From assembly GCF_040147005.1 (NCBI RefSeq), contig NZ_JAMSHO010000001.1, positions 1 through 64,000 on the forward strand: DNA of 64,000 nucleotides, in the 5' to 3' direction. Position numbers and translations under genes: made by a program. This DNA is from Halomonas sp. H10-9-1 (GTDB lineage: Bacteria > Pseudomonadota > Gammaproteobacteria > Pseudomonadales > Halomonadaceae). Within the stretch, counting starts at the first letter, position 1. Each line of letters begins with the position of its first letter. Positions 32,772 through 42,337 of the stretch are shown one piece after another. The notes under the pieces were generated by a model that did not search any database, was not told where the DNA came from, and saw only the letters and a list, made by a program, of their open reading frames with translations.

Positions 32772-34004
32772 ATGAGTCCCGGTACAACATCTCCTGTTAC
32801 ATCGGGTACGAAGACGGTGGATATCGCCATCGTCGGTGGCGGACTGGTGGGGGCCAGCCTGGCCTGTGCACTGGCACCGCTGATCGAGCGGCACGGGCTA
32901 TCGGTGGCGGTGATCGAGGCGTCGCCCATCCTCGACCTGGCCTCCGCCCCCTGGCAGCCCAGCTTCGATGCCCGGGCCAGCGCGATCTCCCTGGGGACCG
33001 CCCTGCACTTCACCGACATGGGGGTGTGGCCGGAGATGGCCGAGGAGGCCGCCGCGATCCGCCGTATCCATGTCAGCGAGCGCGGCCACTTCGGTGCCAC
33101 CCGCCTCGATGCCCGGGAGCTGAGCGTGGAGGCGCTGGGCCATGTGGTCCCCAATGCCTGGATGGGGCGTGTGTTGCACCGGCGCCTCACGGGGTTGCCG
33201 CTGGCCTGGTACTGCCCGGACCGGGTCGAGACGATCGAGCCGGCCGAGGGGGGATATCGCCTGGCGCTCGACTCTGGCGCCAAGCTCCAGGCCCGTCTCA
33301 CGGTGCTGGCCGATGGCGGGCGCTCGGGGCTCAAGGAGCGCCTGGGCATCGCCAGCGATGCCCAGCCCTATGACCAGGTGGCGCTGATCGCCAGCGTCGA
33401 GATGAGCCGCCCCCACCAGGGGGTCGCCTGGGAGCGCTTCACCCGCGAGGGGCCGATCGCCCTGTTGCCGCTGCGCGGGCAGGCCATGGAACTGGTGTGG
33501 ACCCACGCCGCGGGCGAGGAAAGGCGACGCCTGTCCCTCGCGGAGGGCGACTTCCTGGCCGAGCTGCAGGCCGCCTTCGGTGATCGCGCGGGCCGCTTTC
33601 GGCGCGTGGGCAGCCGCCACGCCTACCCGCTGAGTCTGGTCACGGCGCGAGAGACGACCCGGCCGGGGCTTGCCGTGCTGGGCAATGCCGCCCATGCCCT
33701 GCACCCGGTGGCCGGCCAGGGTTTCAACCTGGCGCTACGCGGGGTCATGGACCTGGTGGCCTCGCTGGAGGCGGGACTGGCGGCGGGACGACCGGTCGGT
33801 GATGCCGGGGTGCTCGAGGCATTCGATGCCCGGCGCGACGCCGACCGTCGCAACGTGATCCGCTTCAGCGACGGCCTGGTGAGACTGTTCGGCATCGACA
33901 GCCGGCTGCTCGGCCATGCACGAGCCGCCGGGCTGATCGGCCTCAACCTGGCCGGCCCACTGCGACGTGACCTGGCCAGGCGCGCCATGGGGTTGGAAAG
34001 GTGA
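32772..34004 (+). CDS. ubiH: 2-octaprenyl-6-methoxyphenol hydroxylase
   Basis: FAD-dependent monooxygenase of ubiquinone synthesis. The 410-residue product has the dinucleotide-binding VDIAIVGGGLVGASLACALA near 16, the UbiH-family DG motif TVLADGGRSGLKERLG near 178 and the second FAD motif LAVLGNAAHALHPVAGQGFNLALRG near 300. It follows pepP and overlaps the region in which ubiI may start. UbiH hydroxylates the ring at C1 in the UbiB/UbiJ/UbiK-associated Ubi complex. Confidence 0.93.
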   Translation: MSPGTTSPVTSGTKTVDIAIVGGGLVGASLACALAPLIERHGLSVAVIEASPILDLASAPWQPSFDARASAISLGTALHFTDMGVWPEMAEEAAAIRRIHVSERGHFGATRLDARELSVEALGHVVPNAWMGRVLHRRLTGLPLAWYCPDRVETIEPAEGGYRLALDSGAKLQARLTVLADGGRSGLKERLGIASDAQPYDQVALIASVEMSRPHQGVAWERFTREGPIALLPLRGQAMELVWTHAAGEERRRLSLAEGDFLAELQAAFGDRAGRFRRVGSRHAYPLSLVTARETTRPGLAVLGNAAHALHPVAGQGFNLALRGVMDLVASLEAGLAAGRPVGDAGVLEAFDARRDADRRNVIRFSDGLVRLFGIDSRLLGHARAAGLIGLNLAGPLRRDLARRAMGLER

Positions 34005-34037
34005 GAGTTGGAGAGGTGAGGGCTGGAGAGATGAGTG
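33993..34037 (+). repeat. Three 15-bp direct repeats at the ubiH/ubiI junction
   Basis: TTGGAAAGGTGAGAG, TTGGAGAGGTGAGGG and CTGGAGAGATGAGTG follow one another directly. The first contains the ubiH stop. Each contains an in-frame possible ubiI start (GTG 34001, GTG 34016, ATG 34031) immediately preceded by a GGA(A/G)AG Shine-Dalgarno-like sequence. Confidence 0.8.
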
Positions 34038-35341
34038 CCGCACAGCAGGAGCATGAGGATGCAAGAGGGAGCAAAGGCATGAGGGATGAAGGCGGGGAGA
34101 GGGCAACCGGCCCGGGGGAAGATCACCATGAGGTGATCGTCGTCGGCGGGGGCATGGTGGGGGCCGCACTGGCGGTGCTGCTCGGCGAGGCGGGGGTCGA
34201 AGTGGCCCTGGTGGATGCTAGGCCCGCCCTGCTGGACCCCGAGGCAGTGGGGCGTGGCCGGCCGGCGCGCCGCGTGAGCGCATTGACGCCGGTCTCGCAG
34301 CGGCTGCTGGAGGGGCTGGGTGCCTGGCCGTGGATGGCGGCGCGGCGCGTGAGCCCCTACCGCTACATGCAGGTGTGGGACGCCGAGGGCAGCGGTGAGG
34401 TCGACTTCTCCGCCGACCAGGCCGGCCTGGCTGTGCTCGGGCATATCGTCGAGAACGACGTCACCCTGGCCGCCCTGGAGCGGCGCCTGGTGGCGCTCCC
34501 CTCGGTTCATCTCTGCCTGGGGGCCCGGGTCGAAGGGCTGGAGGGCGGCGCCGGGGAACGTCGCGTCCTGCTGGCCGACGGTCGGCGTTTGAGTGCCCCC
34601 CTGGTGATGGCCGCGGATGGCGCCCGCTCGCCGTTGCGCAACCTGGCGGGCATCGCCGTCAGTGAGCGCGATACCGGCCACGTGGGCTTGGTGACCACAG
34701 TGCGCGTCGCGGCGCCCCATGGCGAAGTGGCGCGGCAGGCCTTCCTGCCCGGCGGACCGCTGGCCTTCCTGCCGCTGGCGGTGGACGGGGACGAGCAGCA
34801 CTGCTCCATCGTCTGGTCCACGTCACCCGCCGAGGCCGAGCGCCTGGCCGGCCTCGAACGCGAGGCGCTGGGGGAGGCGCTGGCGGCGGCCATCGACCAC
34901 CGTCTGGGGCAGGTGACGGTGCTGGATGAGGCGGTGGGTTTCCCGCTGGTGCAGCGCCACGCCGAGCGTTATACCCTGCCCGGCTTCGCCCTGGTGGGTG
35001 ACGCCGCCCACGGCATCCATCCCCTGGCAGGCCAGGGCGTCAACCTGGGGCTGATGGATGCCGCGGTGCTGGCCGAGGAGCTGCTGGCGGCACGCCAGCG
35101 GGGCGTGATGCCGGGTGACGAGCGGGTGCTAGCGCGATATGCCCGCCGCCGCCGCGGCGACAACGCCGGCATGCTGGCGCTGATGGACGGCTTCCGCCTG
35201 CTGTTCGGGGCGCGCCACCCGGCCCTGTCACTGGCGCGCAACCTGGGGATGAGTGGCGTGGATCGGTTGGTCCCGCTCAAGCGGCTGCTGCTGCAGCAGG
35301 CCACCGGCCAGCGTGGCCGGCTGCCTGCCAGTTGCCGCTGA
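34031..35341 (+). CDS. ubiI: UbiH/UbiF/UbiI family FAD-dependent hydroxylase
   Basis: Ubiquinone-biosynthesis monooxygenase, assigned as UbiI (C5 hydroxylase) by its position directly after ubiH, as in other gammaproteobacteria. The product has VIVVGGGMVGAALAVLLGEA near 37, the DG motif LVMAADGARSPLRNLAG near 194 and LVGDAAHGIHPLAGQGVNLGLMD near 322. The start is uncertain: GTG 34001, GTG 34016 and ATG 34031 lie in tandem repeats, and ATG 34079, with GGGAG seven bases upstream, would remove an unconserved leader. The 436-residue version is given. Confidence 0.9.
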   Translation: MSAAQQEHEDARGSKGMRDEGGERATGPGEDHHEVIVVGGGMVGAALAVLLGEAGVEVALVDARPALLDPEAVGRGRPARRVSALTPVSQRLLEGLGAWPWMAARRVSPYRYMQVWDAEGSGEVDFSADQAGLAVLGHIVENDVTLAALERRLVALPSVHLCLGARVEGLEGGAGERRVLLADGRRLSAPLVMAADGARSPLRNLAGIAVSERDTGHVGLVTTVRVAAPHGEVARQAFLPGGPLAFLPLAVDGDEQHCSIVWSTSPAEAERLAGLEREALGEALAAAIDHRLGQVTVLDEAVGFPLVQRHAERYTLPGFALVGDAAHGIHPLAGQGVNLGLMDAAVLAEELLAARQRGVMPGDERVLARYARRRRGDNAGMLALMDGFRLLFGARHPALSLARNLGMSGVDRLVPLKRLLLQQATGQRGRLPASCR

Positions 35342-35354
35342 CCGGGGAAGCCGT

Positions 35355-36674
35355 TCAGCGGTCGCGCTGGCGAATCACATCGAGGGCCTTGAGCAGGTTG
35401 AGGGCCTCGCCTAGCTGGTAGTCATCGCGTAGCCGCTCGCTCAGTTCGGCCCTCTCCCGTGGGGCGTCCCGCGAGCCGAGGTGGCCCTCCAGATCGGCCT
35501 CGCGGACCCCACGGCCATTTTCGGTCACCTCCACTCGCCCCCGCACCACGCGGACATCCGGCTCGATGCCCTGGGCCTGGATGGAGCGGCCGCCGGGGGT
35601 GAAGTAGAGCGCCGTGGTGAGCTTGAGCCCCTCGCCGTTGCCCAGCGGCATGATCTGTTGCACCGACCCCTTGCCGAAACTCTCGGTGCCCATCACCACG
35701 CCGCGGCGCTGGTCCTGAAGGGCGCCGGCGACGATCTCCGCCGCCGAGGCGCTGCCGCCGTTGATCAGCACCACCAGGGGGACATCGGGGGCCGCGGTCC
35801 TGGCGTTCGCCGAGAAGCGCATCTCGGTATCCGGCAGGCGGCCCTCGGTATAGACGATCAGCCCCTCGTCGAGGAAGGCGTCGGCCACCGCTACTGCGGC
35901 CTGCAGCACGCCGCCGGGGTTGTTGCGCAGGTCGAGCACCAGGCCGTCGAGGTCGCCGTCGCGCTCCAGCTGGCGGATATGTTCGCTCACCTGGTCGCCG
36001 GTGCGGGTCTGGAACTGGCTGACGCGCAGGTAGCCGAAGCCGGGGGCCAGCAGCTCGCTCTTCACGCTCTCGGTGCGGATGTTCTCGCGCGTCAGGGTGA
36101 CGCTGCGCGGCGAGCTCTCGCCCTGGCGCATGATGGTCAGCTCGATCTCGCTGCCCGGCTCACCGCGCATCAGGTCCACCGCCTCCTGCAGCGACAGGCG
36201 CTCGGTGGGCGTGTCGTCGATGCGCAGGATCAGGTCCCGGGCCTGCAGGCCCGCACGCGAGGCCGGGGTATCGTCGATGGGGGTGATCACCGTCAGCTGG
36301 CCATCCTCCATGCCCACCTCGATGCCGATGCCGCCGAACTCCCCCTCGGTCGACTCGCGCAGGCTCTGGAACGCCTCGCGGTCGAGGTAGGCGGAGTGCG
36401 GATCGAGCTCGCTGAGCATGCCGCGCATGGCGTTGCGCAGCAGGCTGGCGTCATCGACCTCCTCGACGTAGGCGCGCTTGATGCGCTCGAATACCTCGGC
36501 GAAGGTCTGGATCTCGGCCACCGGCAGCTCGTCATCGACACTCTGGGCCGATGCTGGCAGTGACAGCAGGGCCAGGGGCAGCGCCAGCAGGGTCAGCGGC
36601 AGCAGCCCGGTCAGCAGGCGCCGGGGGGAACGTGAGCGGGGAGACCTGCCCGAGTGAGGAAGCGCTGGGTGCAT
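35355..36674 (-). CDS. S41 family C-terminal processing protease
   Basis: Periplasmic serine protease of the CtpA/Prc family, 439 residues. Visible in order: a signal peptide (LLTGLLPLTLLALPLALLSL then ASA), a PDZ domain (FGGIGIEVGMEDGQLTVITP near 114) and the catalytic domain with nucleophile Ser in NGGSASAAEIVAGALQDQRR near 304 and Lys in TESFGKGSVQQIMP near 329. Such proteases trim envelope proteins and often control peptidoglycan hydrolases; envC lies directly upstream, in line with that role. The genes gpmI-envC-ctp form a minus-strand cluster. Confidence 0.94.
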   Translation of the reverse strand: MHPALPHSGRSPRSRSPRRLLTGLLPLTLLALPLALLSLPASAQSVDDELPVAEIQTFAEVFERIKRAYVEEVDDASLLRNAMRGMLSELDPHSAYLDREAFQSLRESTEGEFGGIGIEVGMEDGQLTVITPIDDTPASRAGLQARDLILRIDDTPTERLSLQEAVDLMRGEPGSEIELTIMRQGESSPRSVTLTRENIRTESVKSELLAPGFGYLRVSQFQTRTGDQVSEHIRQLERDGDLDGLVLDLRNNPGGVLQAAVAVADAFLDEGLIVYTEGRLPDTEMRFSANARTAAPDVPLVVLINGGSASAAEIVAGALQDQRRGVVMGTESFGKGSVQQIMPLGNGEGLKLTTALYFTPGGRSIQAQGIEPDVRVVRGRVEVTENGRGVREADLEGHLGSRDAPRERAELSERLRDDYQLGEALNLLKALDVIRQRDR

Positions 36675-36744
36675 GCGAACTCCGCTGTTCCGAAACGGTG
36701 AGCGACCAGCATAGCCCGCCGCCGGCGTGCATGGAAAGCGACGC

Positions 36745-37887
36745 TCAGCGGCGGGCGATCCATGACTGGGGATCGATGGGGTCGCCGCCGCGGCGCACCT
36801 CGAAGTAGAGCGCCGGGCGTTGCTGACCGCCGCTCATGCCCACGGCTCCGATCACCTCGCCGCGTGAGACCGGGCGGCCAACCTGAGCCGTGAAGTGTTG
36901 CAGGTGGGCGTGGAGGGTCATCACCCCGTCGCCGTGGTCGATGATCAGCAGGTTGCCGAAGCCGCGCAGCCAGTCGGCGAAGACCACCCGGCCGGCATGC
37001 ACGGCGCGTACCGGGCTACCTTCGCCGGCGAGGATCACGATGCCGTTGCGGTGCACCGCATCGCCGGCGCCGAAACGCGAGGCGATGTTGCCCTGGATCG
37101 GCCAGGGCAGCTCGCCGCGGGTGCGTTCGATGGCGGTGGAGGGCGGCGGTCGCTGCAGGCGGGCCAACTGCTCCTGCACCTCGCGCAGCACCTGTTCGGC
37201 GCGCTCGCGGTCCTGCTCCAGGGAGGCCAGCCGGGCCGCCTCGCCGCTGTGACGGCTGTCCAGTTCCGCGACCAGGGTGGCGCGTTCACGCATCTGCTCG
37301 GCCAGCTGGGTGCTGCGCTCGGCCAGTTCCGCGGCGAGGGCGTCGAGGCGCTCGCCGCGAGCCTCGAGCTCGAAGCGGGTCTCGGCCAGGGCCGCATCGA
37401 GGCGCGCCAGCTCGTCGAGTCGCTCGCGGCGAGCCCGGGCCAGGTGGTTGAGGTAGTGCTGGAGGCGATCCAGCCGCGCCGGATCGTCCTGGTTGAGCAG
37501 CAGCTTGAGCTGGGGCGAGCGGCCCAGGCGGTAGAGGGCGTCGAGCTGGGTATGGATGGCCTCGAGCTGGGCGGCGCGCTCGGCCTCGAGTTCGTCGCGG
37601 CGCGCCTGGAGGGTCTCCATCTCGGCACCCAGCTCGCGTCGCTCGGCCTGGAGCTCATCGAGTCGCCGGTGGGTGGCGGCCAGCGACGTCTCGATCGCCT
37701 CCAGCTGGCGCGCCGCCTCGTCGCGGGCCTCGCGGGTCGCCGATACGCGCTGGCCGGCCTCCTCGATGGCCTCACCGATGGCATCGAGACGCTCCTGCAC
37801 GGCCTCTTCGCTGGGCTGGGCCGCAAGCGGCCCAGCCAGGCAGAGCATCAGCAGCAGCGTACCGAGGGAAGCGGCAGGCCTGGCCAT
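36745..37887 (-). CDS. envC: Murein hydrolase activator EnvC-like
   Basis: Periplasmic protein that activates amidases (AmiA/AmiB type) at the septum. The 380-residue product has a signal peptide (MARPAASLGTLLLMLCLAGP), a long coiled coil to about residue 240 (many Glu, Arg and Leu) and a C-terminal LytM/M23 domain (NIASRFGAGDAVHRNGIVIL near 265, VMTLHAHLQHFTAQVGRPV near 326). The LytM metal motif is altered at the first site (HRNGIV instead of HxGID), fitting a non-catalytic activator. ATG 37887 starts 8 bp after the gpmI stop; a longer upstream frame is an artefact. Confidence 0.9.
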   Translation of the reverse strand: MARPAASLGTLLLMLCLAGPLAAQPSEEAVQERLDAIGEAIEEAGQRVSATREARDEAARQLEAIETSLAATHRRLDELQAERRELGAEMETLQARRDELEAERAAQLEAIHTQLDALYRLGRSPQLKLLLNQDDPARLDRLQHYLNHLARARRERLDELARLDAALAETRFELEARGERLDALAAELAERSTQLAEQMRERATLVAELDSRHSGEAARLASLEQDRERAEQVLREVQEQLARLQRPPPSTAIERTRGELPWPIQGNIASRFGAGDAVHRNGIVILAGEGSPVRAVHAGRVVFADWLRGFGNLLIIDHGDGVMTLHAHLQHFTAQVGRPVSRGEVIGAVGMSGGQQRPALYFEVRRGGDPIDPQSWIARR

Positions 37888-37895
37888 CCGTCCGC

Positions 37896-39455
37896 TCAGT
37901 CGAACTCGATAAGGGCGTGGCCGCTCATCTCCTCGGGAATCGGCTGGTCCATCATCGCCAGCAGGGTCGGGGCGATGTCGCACAGGCTGCCGTCGTCGAT
38001 CAGCCGCACCGAACGCTCGCCGACATGGATCAGCGGCACCTCGAAGGTGGTGTGGGCGGTCTGGGGGGCGCCGGTCTCGGGATTGACCATCTGCTCGGCG
38101 TTGCCATGGTCGGCGGTGACCAGGCAGGCCCCGCCGGCGCGCTGGATCGCCTCCACCACCCGGCCCACGCAGCCGTCGACGGTCTCGATGGCCTTGACGG
38201 CGGCGTCGAAGTCGCCGGTGTGGCCGACCATGTCGCCGTTGGCGTAGTTGCACACGATCAGGTCGAAGCGGCCCGAGTCGATGGCCTCCACCAGGCGGTC
38301 GGTCACCTCGTGGGCGCTCATCTCGGGCTTCTCGTCGTAGGTCTTCACGTCCCGGGGCGAGGGCACCAGGATGCGTTCCTCTCCCCGGTACTCCGCCTCG
38401 CGACCGCCGGAGAAGAAGAAGGTGACGTGGGGATACTTCTCGGTCTCGGCGATGCGCAGCTGGGTCAGCCCGCGGCTCTCCATGACCTCGCCCAGGGTGT
38501 TGTGCAGCGCCACTGGCGGGAAGGCCGCCGGTGCGGGGATGTCGGCGGCGTAGCGGGTCAGGGTGACCAGGCCCTCGGCGGCGAGCCGGGGATGTACGCG
38601 GCGCGTGAAGCCATCGAAGGCCTCATCGACGAAGGCCCGGGTCAGCTCCCGAGCTCGGTCGGCGCGGAAGTTCATGAACAGCGCGGCGTCGCCCTCCTCG
38701 AGGGTGATCGGCACGCCCGCCGGGCGCACGCTGGTGGCGGCCACGAACTCGTCGGTCTCGCCGCGCTCGTAGGCGGCGCGCAGCCCCGCCTCGGCGCCGG
38801 CGACCACGTGCTCGCCTACGCCCTCGGTGAGCAGGCGGTAGGCCTTCTCGACACGATCCCAGCGATTGTCACGATCCATGGCGAAGTAGCGGCCGATGAT
38901 CGAGGCCACGAAGCCGTTGTCGGCGCCGACCAGTTCGGCGAGGCGCGCATTGGTGCGTTCGATGGAGGCCAGGGCGCTCTGGGGCGGCATGTCGCGGCCA
39001 TCCAGGAAGGCGTGCACGAAGATGCGGGTGGCGCCGCGGCGGGCCGCCAGCTCGGCGACGGCAAGGATATGCTCCTCGTGGCTGTGCACGCCGCCCGGGG
39101 AGAGCAGGCCCAGCAGGTGCACCGCCCGGCCCGCGGCCGCGTCGATGGGCGCGGTCAGGATGGCGTTGGTGTCCAGGTCGCCATCCTCGATGGCCTTGGT
39201 GATGCGCGTGAAGTCCTGGTAGACGACTCGCCCCGCGCCGAGGTTCATGTGGCCCACCTCGGAGTTGCCCATCTGGCCGTCGGGAAGGCCGACGTGGCGG
39301 CCGTCGGTATGGATCAGGGTATGGGGGTGCTCGGCCCACAGGCGGTCCAGCACCGGCGTATTGGCGACCTCCACGGCGTTGTTGGCCGGGTCGGGGTTGT
39401 GGCCGTAGCCGTCGAGGATGATCAGGGCGACGGGGCGCGGGGGAGTGGCGGTCAT
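37896..39455 (-). CDS. gpmI: 2,3-bisphosphoglycerate-independent phosphoglycerate mutase
   Basis: Interconverts 3- and 2-phosphoglycerate in glycolysis with a manganese-dependent mechanism. The 519-residue product has the metal-binding [20 protein letters not shown] near 12, the phosphoserine nucleophile in [20 protein letters not shown] near 61, [14 protein letters not shown] near 155 and [20 protein letters not shown] near 456. ATG 39455 has GAGGA seven bases upstream. It is divergent from yibN with 296 bp between, in which I see no gene. Confidence 0.96.
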   Translation of the reverse strand: MTATPPRPVALIILDGYGHNPDPANNAVEVANTPVLDRLWAEHPHTLIHTDGRHVGLPDGQMGNSEVGHMNLGAGRVVYQDFTRITKAIEDGDLDTNAILTAPIDAAAGRAVHLLGLLSPGGVHSHEEHILAVAELAARRGATRIFVHAFLDGRDMPPQSALASIERTNARLAELVGADNGFVASIIGRYFAMDRDNRWDRVEKAYRLLTEGVGEHVVAGAEAGLRAAYERGETDEFVAATSVRPAGVPITLEEGDAALFMNFRADRARELTRAFVDEAFDGFTRRVHPRLAAEGLVTLTRYAADIPAPAAFPPVALHNTLGEVMESRGLTQLRIAETEKYPHVTFFFSGGREAEYRGEERILVPSPRDVKTYDEKPEMSAHEVTDRLVEAIDSGRFDLIVCNYANGDMVGHTGDFDAAVKAIETVDGCVGRVVEAIQRAGGACLVTADHGNAEQMVNPETGAPQTAHTTFEVPLIHVGERSVRLIDDGSLCDIAPTLLAMMDQPIPEEMSGHALIEFD

Positions 39456-39751
39456 GGGGGTGTCCTCGAAGCGTAGTAGGCGCGACCCTGTCCGGGCGGC
39501 GGCAGGGGCCTCTCGGGCGTGCCGATCCCGGCCCTCTCCGGGGGGGGATCTCGACGCGGAGCGTTCGGGGTCGCGGCAGGAATCGTCTTGCGGCATCATA
39601 TCGCAGGCGGCATCGTGCGTCATGGCTCACCGTCGCCCGACACCCGCGGCGAGAAGGCCTGATTCGTCGGCGCCCACCTCGTGTATACTGGCGCCCGCTG
39701 CGCGCCGTCGCGCCCCTGTTTCCGTGCACCGAGACGAGAGTTTTCGCACCC

Positions 39752-40174
39752 ATGATCGATCAGCTGTTTGAATTCGTGCAGAACCACCCGCTGCTGGTGG
39801 GCGCCTTCCTCCTGGTGCTGACCGCCTGGGTCTTCTATGAGGCGCGCAACAGCGCCGCTGGCGGCGTGACCTCCGGCGAGGCGACCCAGCTGATCAACCG
39901 CGAGGACGCGGTGGTGCTGGATACCCGCGAGGCCGGCGACTTCAAGGCCGGCCATATCGCCGGCGCCCGCAACATTCCCCAGAGCCGCATCGACGAGCGC
40001 ATGGGCGAACTCGAGAAGGTCAAGGAGAAGCCGATCATCGTGGCCTGCAAGTCAGGCCAGTCCGCGGGTGTGACCGTGGCCAAGCTTTCCAAGGCCGGTT
40101 ACTCTCGGGTGCTCAAGCTCAAGGGCGGCATGATGCAGTGGCAGGCCGATGGCCTGCCGGTCGTCAAGAAGTAG
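39752..40174 (+). CDS. yibN: Membrane-anchored rhodanese-like protein
   Basis: A 140-residue protein with one N-terminal membrane helix (LVGAFLLVLTAWVFYEA near 15) and a rhodanese domain with the active-site cysteine in VACKSGQSAGVTVAKL near 97. It likely handles sulfur transfer or redox at the membrane; the substrate is unknown. It precedes secB as YibN does in E. coli, but the grxC gene usually between them is missing here. Confidence 0.9.
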   Translation: MIDQLFEFVQNHPLLVGAFLLVLTAWVFYEARNSAAGGVTSGEATQLINREDAVVLDTREAGDFKAGHIAGARNIPQSRIDERMGELEKVKEKPIIVACKSGQSAGVTVAKLSKAGYSRVLKLKGGMMQWQADGLPVVKK

Positions 40175-40204
40175 CATTTCCTATCGTACAAAAGGACCTT
40201 TCCC

Positions 40205-40717
40205 ATGGCGGAAGAGAACAACCCGGGCGCCGACGGCCAGGCCGCCGGCCAGCAGGACAAGCCGCAGCTGCAGTTCGCCGTGCAGCGCATCTACGTCAAG
40301 GATATCTCCTTCGAGGCACCCAACTCGCCGTCGGTGTTCCAGCAGCCCTTCAAGCCCAAGGTGGGCCTGAACCTGGATACCACCAGCGAGAAGGTGGGTG
40401 ATGGCCTCTATGAGGTGGTGATCAAGGTCACCGCCCAGGTGACCCACAGCGAGGAGGGAACCACCTCCTTCCTGGCCGAGCTCGAGCAGGCCGGCCTGTT
40501 CCGCATCACCGGCATCGAGGGCGAGCAGCTCGACCACACCCTGGGCGCCTTCTGCCCCAACGTGCTCTTCCCCTATGCCCGCGAGTGCATCGATAACCTG
40601 GTCAACCGTGGCGGCTTCCCGCCGCTGATGCTGGCGCCGGTCAACTTCGAGGCGATCTATGCGCGCAAGAAGCAGCGCGAGGCCGAGCAGGCCCAGGGCG
40701 CCGAGACGACCCAGTAA
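40205..40717 (+). CDS. secB: Protein-export chaperone SecB
   Basis: Tetrameric cytosolic chaperone that keeps precursors unfolded and hands them to SecA. The 170-residue product has LQFAVQRIYVKDISFEAPNS near 22, the core NLDTTSEKVGDGLYEVVIKV near 59 and the family C-terminal GGFPPLMLAPVNFEAIYARK near 136. It follows yibN by 30 bp. Confidence 0.97.
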   Translation: MAEENNPGADGQAAGQQDKPQLQFAVQRIYVKDISFEAPNSPSVFQQPFKPKVGLNLDTTSEKVGDGLYEVVIKVTAQVTHSEEGTTSFLAELEQAGLFRITGIEGEQLDHTLGAFCPNVLFPYARECIDNLVNRGGFPPLMLAPVNFEAIYARKKQREAEQAQGAETTQ

Positions 40718-40751
40718 CGCAGCACCGTGGCCCTGAAGTGAAGATCAAGCC

Positions 40752-41495
40752 ATGATCAAGAGATCGCCGCGTATCCACGTCGCCGCCGACCTTCGTGTCG
40801 GCGGCGACGTCGTTCTGCCCGAGGGGCCGGCCCGCCATGTGGCTCGCGTGCTGCGCCTGGGCGAGGGGGCCGCGTTGCGGCTGTTCGACGGTGCGGGCCT
40901 CGAGGCCAGTGCGGTGCTGGTGGAGGCCTCGCGCAAGCGGGTGGTGGCGCGTATCGAGTCGGTGGCGTCCGGTACCGCCGAGTCGCCGTTGGCCGTGCAC
41001 CTGGGCCAGGCGATCTCCAAGGGCGATCGCATGGACTATGCCATCCAGAAGGCCGTGGAGCTCGGCGTGGCCGCCATCACGCCGCTCTACACCGAGCATG
41101 GTGACGTGCGCCTCAAGGGGGAGCGGGAGGCGAAGAAACTCGCTCACTGGCAGGCGGTGGCGGCCAGCGCCTGCGAGCAGTGCGGACGCGCCGTGGTGCC
41201 GGCAGTGAACCCGCCACTCGCCCTGGCCGAGTGGCTGGCCGGGCGCGACGAGACGCTGCGCCTGGTGCTGCATCCGGATAGCGCCGGGGCGCTGGCACAG
41301 CAGTCGGCGCCCGCGAGCGTGGCGCTGCTGATCGGCCCCGAGGGCGGGCTGGCCGAGGGCGAGGTCGTGGCCGCCCGCGAGGCCGGCTTCGCGCCGCTCT
41401 GCCTGGGGCCGCGCATCCTGCGTACCGAGACCGCCCCGGTGGTGGCACTCAGCCTGCTGCAGTACCGTTTCGGGGACCTCGACGGGAACGGCTGA
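40752..41495 (+). CDS. rsmE: 16S rRNA (uracil-1498-N3)-methyltransferase
   Basis: SPOUT-family methyltransferase that methylates U1498 of 16S rRNA. The 247-residue product has an N-terminal PUA-like domain (LPEGPARHVARVLRLGEGAA near 22) and the knotted C-terminal domain with ALLIGPEGGLAEGEV near 193 and RILRTETAPVVALSLLQY near 221. Sequence features are complete. It follows secB on the same strand. Confidence 0.96.
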   Translation: MIKRSPRIHVAADLRVGGDVVLPEGPARHVARVLRLGEGAALRLFDGAGLEASAVLVEASRKRVVARIESVASGTAESPLAVHLGQAISKGDRMDYAIQKAVELGVAAITPLYTEHGDVRLKGEREAKKLAHWQAVAASACEQCGRAVVPAVNPPLALAEWLAGRDETLRLVLHPDSAGALAQQSAPASVALLIGPEGGLAEGEVVAAREAGFAPLCLGPRILRTETAPVVALSLLQYRFGDLDGNG

Positions 41496-41588
41496 CGCTG
41501 CCGCATCCCTCTTCGCCACCGCTCGACGCCGCCCATCCTTTGCCGGTCAGACCCCGGCGGCATCATCCATTTTTCAGGGAGCCCCCTC

Positions 41589-42293
41589 ATGTCCGATTCA
41601 CGTGAACCGCGCACGCCGCGCCCCGCCGCCGGGCGACGCTACCGGGCGCCGAGGTGTGACGTGGGCGAGGTGGCCTACCTGGAGGTGGTCACCGTCAACG
41701 ACACCGGCGCCTTCCTCGACTGGGGGCAGCCCCGCGACCTGCTGTTGCCCTACGGGGAGCAGCGCTTCCGCCCCAGCGTCGGCAAGCGGGTGCTGGTGCG
41801 AATCTACACGGACCAGCAGGGGCGGCCGGTGGCCTCCCAGAAGCTGGAGCGCTTCGTCGCCGATGAGGCCGAGGGGCTCGCCGCCGGCGATGAGGTGATC
41901 CTGGTGATCGCCGAGCAGACCGACCTCGGCCTCAAGGCGGTGGTCAACCATCGCTTCTGGGGCGTGCTCTATCGTGATGACCTGACCCGACCGCTGCGCC
42001 GTGGCCAGCGCGTTACCGGCTACATCAAGCGCCTGCGTGACGATGGCCGCCTGGACCTCTCGCTGCTGCCCCCCGGCGAGGCGCGCCTGGACGTGGTGGG
42101 CGAGGCCGTGCTCAAGGCACTGCGCGAGAGTGGCGGCTACTTGCCGCTGGGCGACAAGAGCGACGCCGCCGAGATCAAGGCGCGCCTGGGGGTCAGCAAG
42201 AACGCCTTCAAGCAGGCCATCGGCCGCCTCTACAAGCGCCGACTGATCAGCCTTTCGCCCAACGGCATCCGGCTGGCGCCCGGCGGCGAGTAG
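41589..42293 (+). CDS. S1-like RNA-binding protein, CvfB family
   Basis: A 234-residue protein with tandem S1-like domains (VGEVAYLEVVTVNDTGAFLD near 26 and EVILVIAEQTDLGLKAVVNH near 102) and a C-terminal winged helix (LRESGGYLPLGDKSDAAEIK near 180), the architecture of CvfB/YitL. These proteins bind nucleic acid and influence virulence or growth-related gene expression in other bacteria; the role here is not known. ATG 41589 follows AGGGAG. Confidence 0.85.
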   Translation: MSDSREPRTPRPAAGRRYRAPRCDVGEVAYLEVVTVNDTGAFLDWGQPRDLLLPYGEQRFRPSVGKRVLVRIYTDQQGRPVASQKLERFVADEAEGLAAGDEVILVIAEQTDLGLKAVVNHRFWGVLYRDDLTRPLRRGQRVTGYIKRLRDDGRLDLSLLPPGEARLDVVGEAVLKALRESGGYLPLGDKSDAAEIKARLGVSKNAFKQAIGRLYKRRLISLSPNGIRLAPGGE

Positions 42294-42337
42294 CCGGCAT
42301 ACTGGCCCCATCCATACTCTTGACCGGAATCCGACCC

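Noticed and set aside
41588..41606. Extra parS site around ATTCACGTGAA at the start of the CvfB-like gene
   Set aside because: Only the central ten bases match; several outer positions differ, and it is far from the origin-proximal cluster.
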